A stretch of DNA of 64,000 nt from Flavobacteriales bacterium (GTDB lineage Bacteria > Bacteroidota > Bacteroidia > Flavobacteriales_G > Salibacteraceae). Position 1 is the first letter of the stretch. Each line of letters opens with the position of its first letter. Location of the stretch: NCBI GenBank assembly GCA_013204105.1, contig JABMOM010000034.1:62001-126000 (forward strand), given 5' to 3'. Under the pieces are notes generated by a model. That model worked only from the letters and a program-made list of their open reading frames with translations. It ran no database searches and was not told the origin of the DNA. Shown here in pieces: positions 38,469-47,707 of this stretch. The position numbers and the translations under genes were made by a program.

Positions 38469-39610
38469 TGGCAGAACTACCTATTCCATTTAATTTACCA
38501 CATGTCTCTGGCAATGAATTGAAGTACATCGAAGAAGCCATTGCCTCAAAGAAAATTTCAGGTAATGGAGCTTTCACTCAAAAGTGTCAAGGTGTACTTT
38601 CTGACAGTTTTGGTTTCCGAAAAGTATTGTTAACCTCCTCATGTACAGATGCTTTAGAAATGGCTGCAATTCTCGCTGACATTAAACCAGGAGATGAGGT
38701 CATTATGCCTTCATATACGTTTGTTAGCACGGCAAATGCATTTATTCTTAGAGGAGCAAAAATTAGATTCGTAGACTCTCGATCTGATCACCCGGGAATG
38801 GATGAAGAGCTGGTAGAAGCATTGGTCACAGATAGAACCAAAGCAATTGTTCCTGTGCACTATGCAGGAGTTGCTTCAGATATGGATGCCTTACTTTCAG
38901 TTTCGGAGAAGCATGGCATAAGAATCATTGAAGATGCGGCCCAAGCCCTAGATAGCTATTATAAAGGGAGGTCACTGGGGTCAATAGGTGATATGGGAGC
39001 GTTCAGTTTTCATGAAACGAAGAATATAATTTCTGGAGAAGGAGGTTGTTTGGTTGTAAGTGATTCAAAACTGGACGATCGAAGTGAAATCATTTGGGAG
39101 AAAGGCACGAACAGGTCTGCTTTTTGGAAAGGGGAAGTGGACAAGTATGGTTGGGTAGACATTGGCTCTTCTTTTCTTCCATCTGAGCTTACAGCGGCTT
39201 TCTTATATGGGCAACTCGAAAACATAGCATCGATTCAAAAGAAGCGACTTGAAATTTGGAATAGATATGATGAGCGGCTCCGAGATTTGCAGGATTTGGG
39301 TATCCAAATGCCGGCTATTCCTGAATACGCCACTAATAATGCGCATATGTATTATATGGTCGTAAGGACTGAACAAGAAAGGAATGATCTAATTGATCAC
39401 TTAAAGCGTTTCGGAGTCAATGCTGTCTTTCATTATTTGGGTCTCTATAAAAGTGAATATTTCAAAGATCAGCACGATGGACGCGCTCTTACCGAGTGTG
39501 ACCGTTATACACGCGGTTTGTTGCGATTACCACTTCACGTGGGTTTGAGCGATTCGGATTTAGATCGAGTTTGTAGAGCAGTTCGCTCATTCTACAACCT
39601 CTCTTTTTGA
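38468..39610 (+). CDS. wecE: dTDP-4-amino-4,6-dideoxygalactose transaminase-like (WecE/RffA; DegT/DnrJ/EryC1 family)
   Basis: IPFNLPHVSGNELKYIEEAIASKKISGNGAFTQKCQ...LLTSSCTDALEMAAIL...VIMPSYTFVSTANAFILRGAKIRFVD...IIEDAAQALDSYYKGRSLGSIGDMGAFSFHETKNI. Confidence 0.9.
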   Translation: MAELPIPFNLPHVSGNELKYIEEAIASKKISGNGAFTQKCQGVLSDSFGFRKVLLTSSCTDALEMAAILADIKPGDEVIMPSYTFVSTANAFILRGAKIRFVDSRSDHPGMDEELVEALVTDRTKAIVPVHYAGVASDMDALLSVSEKHGIRIIEDAAQALDSYYKGRSLGSIGDMGAFSFHETKNIISGEGGCLVVSDSKLDDRSEIIWEKGTNRSAFWKGEVDKYGWVDIGSSFLPSELTAAFLYGQLENIASIQKKRLEIWNRYDERLRDLQDLGIQMPAIPEYATNNAHMYYMVVRTEQERNDLIDHLKRFGVNAVFHYLGLYKSEYFKDQHDGRALTECDRYTRGLLRLPLHVGLSDSDLDRVCRAVRSFYNLSF

Positions 39611-39645
39611 TACGCATCTAAGAAGATTGTATTTTCGTCTTCCCC

Positions 39646-42036
39646 ATGGAGAAAAGTAATGAGATTGTTTCCCGGAAGGACATATTAAAAGTACTGGTTC
39701 ACGTAATTTCAAACTGGTATCTTTTTGTCCTCTTTCCACTGATTGCTTTTGGCCTATCCTACATCTATACCCATCGAATTCCTGACGTGTATGCAGCTAA
39801 ATGCCAAATTCTGCTGAAGTCAAATGAAACGTATGACTATCAACAGCAAATTTATCGGGGTCTTGGATTCTCTAGTAAATATGCTTCGTATGAGGAGACC
39901 GCGAGTCAAATGCGTGTAATCAAATCGTCCAACCTTATTGAAGAAGTGCTCCAAACCCTTCCGCTCAACGTGAGCTATTATATCATGGGGAGATTGAAGG
40001 TGACTGAAGTATATGAGCATATGCCCTTCCACGTGATTGCAGATGACCGCTCATCGATTCACCCTGGGATGACGTTTCAACTTAAGATTTTAGATGAGCA
40101 ATCTTTTCAACTCTTCTATGAGATCGAGGGCGAATCGAGAGCGTTGAATTTAAAATTTGATCAACTTATTTTGAACGATGGTATCTATTTGAGAATAGAG
40201 AGGCAGGCTAATTTGAATGGAGTGTCTGTCGAGACGCTTAAGCAGATTAACTATATGTTCAAAGTACACAAGAACAATGTGCTGATATCGAAATACAAGT
40301 CTAATCTAGACGTCAAGAACATTGACTACACAAGCATTATTGAAATTACCTTGAGAGATGAGATACCTAGCAGGGCTGAAGAGGTATTGGACACTCTTGC
40401 TCAATTGTATTTGAAGAATACGGTTCAGAGTCAAACCAACATCAACGAGAATACCCTCAACTACATTGACCGTCAGCTCAATGAGGTGATTAGGATAATA
40501 AATGAAATTGAGAGTGAACTTGAATCATTCAAGGAAGAAAAAGCGATTTTAAATTTAAGCAAAGAAGAAGAAACTTATTTCAATCGATTCTTAGACCTTG
40601 AGCAACAAATTCGTTCAAATGAACTTGAATTTAGTTCCATTGATGAACTCATCGACTATCTTTTAAAGAATGAGGAAATTGAGTATTTGCTGCCTCCAAG
40701 CATTTTTGTGAACGACAATGATCCGAAACTCAAAGATCAGGTGTCTTCCTTGTACGCTTTGCGTGCTGAATACAACGCGATGATGGAAACTGGGACATCA
40801 GCCAACCCCAGGGTTGCTTCTCTCCTAGATCAAATAACACTACTCAAACAGGACATCCTTCAATATCTTGATGCTAGAAAAACAGCTTTAGAAACGCGAC
40901 AAAAAGAGTTAGTTCAGGAGTCAGATGTGTACGAAAGTCGAATAAAGAATATTCCGAAGACTCAAAGAGAGATTCTAAATATAGAGCGACGACTCGAGGT
41001 GAATGAAGAACTCTATTCATTTCTATTATCAAAAAGGGCTGAGACAGTAATTGCTAGAGCAGGATTAGTTCCAGAAACGAAGATTATTGAACGGGCTAGA
41101 TCAATGGGAGTCATTTATCCGGATAAGGGTAGAATGAATCTTGTCAATGCATTAATCGGCTTGGGGCTTGCGGTAATAATAGTTTTGATTAGGGTACTTA
41201 TATTCCAAAAAATTGGAAGTATTGGTCAGCTTCAGGCGGCGACATCTACATCGATTTTAGGAAGTATTCCTAGAAAAAACGACTTTTCGAAGACTTATCG
41301 TATAAAAAGTGGTCATGAACGGTCGGATATTGTACAAGCCTTTAGGGTATTGAGAACCAATCTTCAGTATTTGGCGCCAAACAAAGCCTGCACACGAGTA
41401 CTCGTTACATCACTCCTTCCAGGGGAGGGAAAAACCTTTGCGTCAGTGAATATGGCCAGCGTGATGGGGATAGCAGAGAAAAAAGTGCTCATTATCGATT
41501 TTGACTTACATAAACCTCGACTCGCTCAGGCGCTGGAATTGCCCAATGACAAGGGAGTAAGCTCATTCCTTATTGGTAAGCATTCCATAGAGGAGGTTAT
41601 TCAGAATACGGATATTGAAACGCTCCATGCGATCACATCAGGGCCGGTGCCGCCAAACGCTTCTGAATTGGTGCTTCACGAGGAAGTCAACAAGATTTTT
41701 GAGTATGCTGAGTCGAGATACGACTACATATTCTTAGATACGCCGCCAATCTCTTTGATTACAGATGGCATAATGCTCATGGATAAAGTTGATATCAAAC
41801 TCTTCGTTCTGAACTCAAAATCAACGACCAACACTTCGCTAGACTACATAGAGCATTTGATTGACAAGAAAAAATTCGAGCATTGCGCTTTAGTGCTTAA
41901 TGAAGAGAAGCTCTCACGTCTCAACTACTACTACAGTAAATACGGACAAGGTAGTTACGGTTATGGAGGCTACGGCTACGGCTACGGCTACGGCCATGGA
42001 AAGGCATACGGAGAGACTACAAATGACAAAGAATAA
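39646..42036 (+). CDS. Polysaccharide co-polymerase / tyrosine autokinase (Wzc-like)
   Basis: N-terminal Wzz region; VLVTSLLPGEGKTFASVNMASVMGIAEKKVLIIDFDLHKPRL; ...YDYIFLDTPP; Tyr-rich tail. Confidence 0.95.
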   Translation: MEKSNEIVSRKDILKVLVHVISNWYLFVLFPLIAFGLSYIYTHRIPDVYAAKCQILLKSNETYDYQQQIYRGLGFSSKYASYEETASQMRVIKSSNLIEEVLQTLPLNVSYYIMGRLKVTEVYEHMPFHVIADDRSSIHPGMTFQLKILDEQSFQLFYEIEGESRALNLKFDQLILNDGIYLRIERQANLNGVSVETLKQINYMFKVHKNNVLISKYKSNLDVKNIDYTSIIEITLRDEIPSRAEEVLDTLAQLYLKNTVQSQTNINENTLNYIDRQLNEVIRIINEIESELESFKEEKAILNLSKEEETYFNRFLDLEQQIRSNELEFSSIDELIDYLLKNEEIEYLLPPSIFVNDNDPKLKDQVSSLYALRAEYNAMMETGTSANPRVASLLDQITLLKQDILQYLDARKTALETRQKELVQESDVYESRIKNIPKTQREILNIERRLEVNEELYSFLLSKRAETVIARAGLVPETKIIERARSMGVIYPDKGRMNLVNALIGLGLAVIIVLIRVLIFQKIGSIGQLQAATSTSILGSIPRKNDFSKTYRIKSGHERSDIVQAFRVLRTNLQYLAPNKACTRVLVTSLLPGEGKTFASVNMASVMGIAEKKVLIIDFDLHKPRLAQALELPNDKGVSSFLIGKHSIEEVIQNTDIETLHAITSGPVPPNASELVLHEEVNKIFEYAESRYDYIFLDTPPISLITDGIMLMDKVDIKLFVLNSKSTTNTSLDYIEHLIDKKKFEHCALVLNEEKLSRLNYYYSKYGQGSYGYGGYGYGYGYGHGKAYGETTNDKE
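41968..41994 (+). repeat. Hexanucleotide tandem repeat (GGCTAC)x4 + GGC encoding Gly-Tyr units in the kinase tail
   Basis: ggctacggctacggctacggctacggc encoding GYGYGYGYG. Confidence 0.9.
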
Positions 42037-43795
42037 TGTCATTATGGGGCGAATAGCCTTTATTCGAACATATATTCAGGTTTTTAAATTACTGGATCAA
42101 GAATATCGCAAGAGATTTTTCTACATCCTTTTGCTGGTCCTCGTAACCAGTTGCGCTGATCTTCTCGGGTTAGCGGCATTCATACCAGTAGTTGCGGCGG
42201 TCGCTGACGAAAGCATGCTCGAACCTGGGTCTATACTCTATAAAATCAAAGAGCTGTCGGGGATTGTAGATGATCAATCGTTCTTGCTTTATTTGTTTGG
42301 ATCGGCCTTTGGCTTCTTCGTTCTTCGCTCGGCATTTATTCTGATCAGTCAGTGGTATCAAAGCCGATTTGTATTCAATTTAACTGAATACATAGGAAAA
42401 AGAACCTATTCGTTCTACTTAAACGAATCATATCAGAGCTTTAAAAACCGGGATTCTTCCAAAATAGTCCGAGACCTTACCGTGAGCCCGCAGCAATTTG
42501 CGCGCTTTCTAGTCATGCCTCTTTTGATGCTGACCACTGAGTTTTTGGTGATAATCATGATCGTCGTAGGAATGGCACTATACAACACAGCTGTTTTAAT
42601 AATGGTTGGAGCTACGATATTGCCAATTTCATATTTGTTCAATCGCTTGTTGAAGAAGAAAGTCAGGGCTTATGGAGAAATCCAGAATAAATTGACACCA
42701 TCACTAATTGAGAGTAGTATACGCGGTGTCGGTGGATTTATAGATGTATTGCTGAGGGGTAAACAGTCAATGTTGACACAGCATTATTCTAGTATTCTGC
42801 ATCGTCAGAATCAAATTGCAACGCGCATCTCAGTAATTAATATTGCTCCTTCCAAGATTTTTGAGCTTACGACTATTGCTGGAATGCTCATGATTATAAT
42901 CTATTCTGTGGTCAATGGGAACCAGCATGCTTTGCTGCCGTTAATTACAGTTTATGCAATGGCAGGTTACCGTATGATTCCGTCTATGAGTAGGATTTCG
43001 CCAGCATTGCTGACGCTCGAACAATATCAATACTTGTTCGATATTTATTCGAAGCCACTGCAGCATCAAGAACCAAATGAGAACGTGAGTTCCGAACTCG
43101 TAATATTCAAACGTCAAATATCATTGAAGGACGTCTCCTTCAAGTTTGATGATGCGTCATCTCATACACTTGAAGGAGTTAATCTCAATATTGAACGAGG
43201 CGAGGTCCTAGGAATGATTGGTAAATCTGGATCTGGAAAAACTACGCTTGCGAACGTAATTGCTGGATTTCTCATGCCAACAAATGGTGAATTGCTGGTC
43301 GACGGCGTTCAAATTTCCTCCAAGAATCTTGCAAGTTGGATGAGTCATATCAGCTACGTTCAACAATCGCCTTATCTCGAAAAAGGCAGCGTAAGTAAGA
43401 ATATTGCCTTCTTGGAGAATGAAGTTGATCAAGAACGCTTACTCGCGGCTATTAGTGGTGCATCCTTAAATGATCTGCTGGGTGAAAGAGATCCAAAAGA
43501 CGTTCTTATCGAAGAGGGCGGTAAGAACCTCAGTGGAGGTCAGAAACAGCGTGTTATTATCGCCAGAGCCTTGTATCATAATTCATCCCTGATTGTTTTG
43601 GATGAAGCAACAGCGGCCCTGGATGTCGAAACAGAAAACGAAATCAATGAAACGGTCAATGCCCTGAAGGAGCACGGGGTGACGATAATGATCATTGCGC
43701 ATCGATATACCACACTAAAATACTCTGATCGGATATTGATTCTTAATGATGGGAGGATAGTTGAGGAAACCAGCTATGACAAGGTGGTAAGTTGA
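42023..43795 (+). CDS. ABC transporter, fused permease/ATPase (PglK/MsbA-like flippase)
   Basis: EVLGMIGKSGSGKTTLANVIAGFLMPTNGELLVDG (Walker A), GGKNLSGGQKQRVIIARALYHNSSLIVLDEATAALD; start at MTKNNVIMGR. Confidence 0.95.
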   Translation: MTKNNVIMGRIAFIRTYIQVFKLLDQEYRKRFFYILLLVLVTSCADLLGLAAFIPVVAAVADESMLEPGSILYKIKELSGIVDDQSFLLYLFGSAFGFFVLRSAFILISQWYQSRFVFNLTEYIGKRTYSFYLNESYQSFKNRDSSKIVRDLTVSPQQFARFLVMPLLMLTTEFLVIIMIVVGMALYNTAVLIMVGATILPISYLFNRLLKKKVRAYGEIQNKLTPSLIESSIRGVGGFIDVLLRGKQSMLTQHYSSILHRQNQIATRISVINIAPSKIFELTTIAGMLMIIIYSVVNGNQHALLPLITVYAMAGYRMIPSMSRISPALLTLEQYQYLFDIYSKPLQHQEPNENVSSELVIFKRQISLKDVSFKFDDASSHTLEGVNLNIERGEVLGMIGKSGSGKTTLANVIAGFLMPTNGELLVDGVQISSKNLASWMSHISYVQQSPYLEKGSVSKNIAFLENEVDQERLLAAISGASLNDLLGERDPKDVLIEEGGKNLSGGQKQRVIIARALYHNSSLIVLDEATAALDVETENEINETVNALKEHGVTIMIIAHRYTTLKYSDRILILNDGRIVEETSYDKVVS

Positions 43796-43797
43796 CT

Positions 43798-44808
43798 TTA
43801 GTAGTACCCAAGTCCCTTTAAATCCAGGTTGGTTAGCAGCTCATCGGTTCTCTTATTGTCATTTTTATATCGGCTATGAATCGCCTTGGCGAGCGCGGCA
43901 TTTGGCTTCACTGCGCTTCGCTTGTCAAGGAGATGAGTCCAAAGGGCTAGAGATTGAGGTGACATTAGCTTAGATAGCTTAGCGAGCGCTGAAAATAGAA
44001 TTGAAGTGTTGCCCCTCCTGACAAGTGCATTGTAATAGGGACTGCGTGGAATAATGCCACTTCCTCCATACTTAGGCACGAATACCCTGTTCAATAATCG
44101 AGCAATCACCATTCCACTTCTCGGCAAGGCTTTCTTCTTTGCTGGTTGTTTTATTGCTTCTAGGGGTAATGGTTCTACGCCAATAAAATCGGTGACTGAC
44201 CGGGTAAATTCAGAGATGTCTTTTCGCATCTGCTCGAAGGGTACAACATGAACAGAGGATGCTCCAAAAAGCGTCCTGTAATGCTCAATATAAGCGCCGT
44301 AATTTAAGGACGACAGATTGATTGAAATTCTCGATTCGATTCGCTCAAAGTCAAATTCTTTGGTTCTTGAATTATAGTTGATATACTGCTTAAATGATGC
44401 GCTGTATCCTTCACTAACTAGTTGGGCGTAATTGCTTTTTAAAATTTCTTCTTGTTTGCGAATGCACATTATGATCTTTGCTTGAGGAAAGATCTTTTTC
44501 AAAATGAGGGCGTTAGTGAAATTACTTTTATAGTTATTCGAATAGCTTCCAAACAGCCCTTCAAAACTGATCAAGATTTTAGCGGAAGGTGATTTTTCAA
44601 CCAGTTCATTCAGTCGATTCCCCCAATCAGGGTTGAAGTTCAGGTAATTGCTGTTTGCAATCCGTTCGATGTAATAACTACTTGGGTGATTAAAAACTTC
44701 CCAATAGTCTATGGCTTCGAATTGTCTAAATACGACTTGCTGCAGGAAAGTAGACCCCGTTTTCGGCATTCCAACATGGATAAATACTTCACGCTCCATA
44801 CTGAACAC
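43798..44808 (-). CDS. Sulfotransferase family protein
   Basis: EVFIHVGMPKTGSTFLQQVVFRQF (PAPS 5'-loop), KIIMCIRKQEEILKSNYAQLVSEGYSASFKQYI. Confidence 0.85.
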   Translation of the reverse strand: MFSMEREVFIHVGMPKTGSTFLQQVVFRQFEAIDYWEVFNHPSSYYIERIANSNYLNFNPDWGNRLNELVEKSPSAKILISFEGLFGSYSNNYKSNFTNALILKKIFPQAKIIMCIRKQEEILKSNYAQLVSEGYSASFKQYINYNSRTKEFDFERIESRISINLSSLNYGAYIEHYRTLFGASSVHVVPFEQMRKDISEFTRSVTDFIGVEPLPLEAIKQPAKKKALPRSGMVIARLLNRVFVPKYGGSGIIPRSPYYNALVRRGNTSILFSALAKLSKLMSPQSLALWTHLLDKRSAVKPNAALAKAIHSRYKNDNKRTDELLTNLDLKGLGYY

Positions 44809-45042
44809 AATGTACTAATAGGAAATCGAACTGTAAGAGCCTGAGTAGTCATGACGCTTAATTGTTAATCTGCAGTCTGATATGTGATTTGCGTACCATA
44901 TACGTTGAGATTGTTAAACGGACCTATTAGAGGTTCAAGTTGAGATGGAGGGATTAGGCAAATTGGACCTCTATTCTTGCCTGTTACTGATGATTGATTT
45001 CGATTTAAATACGTTGGTGTTAGTTGCAAAGTTTGTTTCGAT

Positions 45043-45065
45043 TGACACTAGTTAAGCTAGTGTCA
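45043..45065. promoter_or_regulatory. Perfect 9-bp inverted repeat in noncoding region
   Basis: TGACACTAG-TTAAG-CTAGTGTCA, no T-tract after it. Confidence 0.6.
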
Positions 45066-45184
45066 TGGTTCGGTTTCAATCTGGACTATGAAATCTTTGT
45101 CTCATCAAAATATTAGATATTTTTACCCTTAAAGCTCTTTAGCCTCGCTGATACCAACTTCGTCCGCCCAAAGCATGACACTAA

Positions 45185-46603
45185 ATGATTTTTAATTCGA
45201 TTGAATTTTTAGTTTTCTCGATTCTTTTTTTTCTTCTGTGGCCCTTGATGAGGACTAAAGATGATTCCAGATGGCTGTTTATTGTAGTGTCGAGCTTCAT
45301 ATTCTATGGATGGTGGGATTGGAGGTTTCTGTTTCTTATAGTATTCAGTGGTCTAGTTGACTATGTGGCAGGAGGGTTAATGGTAATAAAACCCAAGTAC
45401 AAGAAAGTTATTTTGGGCACATCCTTAATTGCCAACCTTGGTAGTCTCTTTGTTTTTAAATACTCAGTCTTTTTTGGAAGAATCATTGAGGCAGCTTTTT
45501 CGTTGCTCAATCTTGAGGTAGATCTTGTAACTCGAATCCCAGAGTTTGCATTGATTTTACCGGTGGGTATAAGCTTTTATACTTTTCAGTCATTGAGCTA
45601 CACGATTGATATCTACAGAAACAGACTTCAACCGACAAAGAACATACTTCACTTTTTCTCTTATTTAGCTATGTTTCCTCAACTCGTGGCCGGTCCCATA
45701 ATTAGAGCAAAAGACTTCTTGACACAGCTCGAATCTTATTCAATTCCGAACCGACGCGCAAGATGGAATGCTCTTAAGTTGATATGCTATGGGTTGTTTC
45801 AAAAGGTTGTGATTGCTGACAACCTTTCATACTTCATTGATTCTGCATATGAAGGAAGCACGGTTTATTCAGGCACAATATATTGGTGGGTTGTAGCCAT
45901 TGCATTCTCATTTCAGATTTATGCAGATTTTAGCGGATACAGTCTAATTGCCAGAGGATTGGCAAAGGCGATGGGTTATCACTTTAGAATGAATTTTAAC
46001 CACCCATATCTGGCCACGAGCGTCCGTCAGTTTTGGGCCAGATGGCACATTTCACTGTCAACTTGGTTTAGAGACTACGTTTATATTCCATTAGGTGGTT
46101 CCCGAAAAGGCGTCCTATACGGAGTGTTCGCTTTAACGATAACGATGCTCCTTTCCGGTATCTGGCATGGAGCAAACTACACCTTCATAATTTGGGCAAG
46201 CATACATGTTATACTGATACTCATAGAGAGACACTCTAAGTGGAACAAGAAATTGGAAAAATTCCCATTGCTCCTTATTGCTATTGTCTTCATTCAAGTA
46301 TCAATTTCATGGGTATACTTCCGAGCAATTTCAATTGAGCAAGCCAATGAGGTATTAAATCGCATGTTCGTCTATGAGAGTTCAAGTCTCCAATTCATCA
46401 CTTACTATTTCAACAACCTAAGCTTTTTGCTTTTAGCGTTCGTTATAGAGCTTTTAATTTTTGGGCGAAGGGAGCTTACCTCGATTAAAGAATTTTATAA
46501 TAAGAACAGAGAAGTGATCGATGTCGCTTTAGTATCATGTAGCATATTCATGATTTTCTTCTTACGCGGGGAGGGACAACAGTTTATATATTTTCAATTC
46601 TAA
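45185..46603 (+). CDS. MBOAT family membrane-bound O-acyltransferase (AlgI-like)
   Basis: LPVGISFYTFQSLSYTIDIYR...YLAMFPQLVAGPIIRAKDFLTQL...QFWARWHISLSTWFRDYVYIPLGGSRKG...LSGIWHGANYTFIIW. Confidence 0.95.
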   Translation: MIFNSIEFLVFSILFFLLWPLMRTKDDSRWLFIVVSSFIFYGWWDWRFLFLIVFSGLVDYVAGGLMVIKPKYKKVILGTSLIANLGSLFVFKYSVFFGRIIEAAFSLLNLEVDLVTRIPEFALILPVGISFYTFQSLSYTIDIYRNRLQPTKNILHFFSYLAMFPQLVAGPIIRAKDFLTQLESYSIPNRRARWNALKLICYGLFQKVVIADNLSYFIDSAYEGSTVYSGTIYWWVVAIAFSFQIYADFSGYSLIARGLAKAMGYHFRMNFNHPYLATSVRQFWARWHISLSTWFRDYVYIPLGGSRKGVLYGVFALTITMLLSGIWHGANYTFIIWASIHVILILIERHSKWNKKLEKFPLLLIAIVFIQVSISWVYFRAISIEQANEVLNRMFVYESSSLQFITYYFNNLSFLLLAFVIELLIFGRRELTSIKEFYNKNREVIDVALVSCSIFMIFFLRGEGQQFIYFQF

Positions 46604-46605
46604 GA

Positions 46606-47520
46606 ATGAACCAGATTAATATAACTCTAGGAGTAGTGATCACGATGATTGTTCTGGTCAAATTAATTTTACCAGAACCTCAAAATAACAGAGTGCTAAT
46701 TCAAGAATTTTGGTCTACCAAGACACATGCTGGCAGTGATTACGATGTTGTTGTATGTGGGGACTCAAGAGTTTATCGAGGAATTTCTGTGGAGGATATT
46801 TTCCTTGATCAAGAGGTGAAGCTCTCGGGTATCAATTTAGGATATGCGGGTGCTGGATTGAGCAATAGCTACATTGACTTTGCCTTGTCAAAATTTAGGC
46901 CTGATTCCAGACTAAAGATCTTAATAGTTGGAGTAACGCCAAATTCATTGACTAAAAAGGCATTCGAAAATGAATCGTTGAATGAGTATTTATCTGAAGG
47001 GGAATTCGAGGTGCTTAAGCATAAATATTTATCGGGAATGCTGAAGCATTTTGCCCCATATAGTCTCCTCGAACTCATCAAAAATGAGGAGTCAAATTAC
47101 CAGGAAGATTACATGGACGGTGGATGGGTAGCTTCGTCTTATTTGAAGCCCGATAGTAATTCAGCATTGTTCAATTATCGCAAACGATTCACTTCTCACA
47201 AAGTGTCCGACGTTCAGCTTGATTCTTTTTTAGAAAAAATGAAGCTTGTAAGCGAGCAAGGGGTCGTGATTATTGCATTCCGACCACCAAGCACCTATCA
47301 AATGCGACAACTTGAAGATTCACAGAGCGGATTCAACGAGGACTTGATCAAACAAAAATTGGTGAGCAACTCTATTACGTGGCTGGATTTTAAGGACCGA
47401 GACTATAATTCGTACGACGGGAGCCATCTCAACAAAAAATCAGCGATTAGGCTTTCTAAGGACATCGGAAAACGACTTCGGTTCCTTTTAGAAAGCAAAA
47501 CCACGGTTTATCCAAACTAA
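46606..47520 (+). CDS. SGNH-like single-TM protein, putative acyltransferase partner of the MBOAT
   Basis: N-terminal TM; VVVCGDSRVYRGIS (GDS block), C-terminal YDGSHLNKKSAIRL (DxxH-like block); immediately follows MBOAT. Confidence 0.6.
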   Translation: MNQINITLGVVITMIVLVKLILPEPQNNRVLIQEFWSTKTHAGSDYDVVVCGDSRVYRGISVEDIFLDQEVKLSGINLGYAGAGLSNSYIDFALSKFRPDSRLKILIVGVTPNSLTKKAFENESLNEYLSEGEFEVLKHKYLSGMLKHFAPYSLLELIKNEESNYQEDYMDGGWVASSYLKPDSNSALFNYRKRFTSHKVSDVQLDSFLEKMKLVSEQGVVIIAFRPPSTYQMRQLEDSQSGFNEDLIKQKLVSNSITWLDFKDRDYNSYDGSHLNKKSAIRLSKDIGKRLRFLLESKTTVYPN

Positions 47521-47575
47521 TAAAGTGACCAAGGATTTTAATAATATTCACGCTAATGCTCAATTACAGTCCTGT

Positions 47576-47593
47576 TCGCTTTTTAGAAAGCGA
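47576..47593. other. Small inverted repeat in the gap upstream of pseB
   Basis: TCGCTTT-TTAG-AAAGCGA; weak or no T-tract. Confidence 0.35.
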
Positions 47594-47707
47594 TAATACA
47601 AGAATGTGAAGGTCAATTCGAATGGCATATTTACATTCTACTGCTGAAATTATCAATGACTGAGATTTAAGCCATTAATTTGTAGGCTAAGATGTATCAA
47701 TAATCTA

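Noticed and set aside
41900-42022. Extended N-terminus of the ABC transporter ORF (MKRSSHVSTTTT...)
   Set aside because: Out-of-frame reading of the Wzc Tyr-rich tail; the real start is MTKNNVIMGR at about 42023
47576-47593. Terminator call for the TCGCTTT/AAAGCGA hairpin
   Set aside because: Stem is short and no T-tract follows; kept only as a low-confidence inverted repeat
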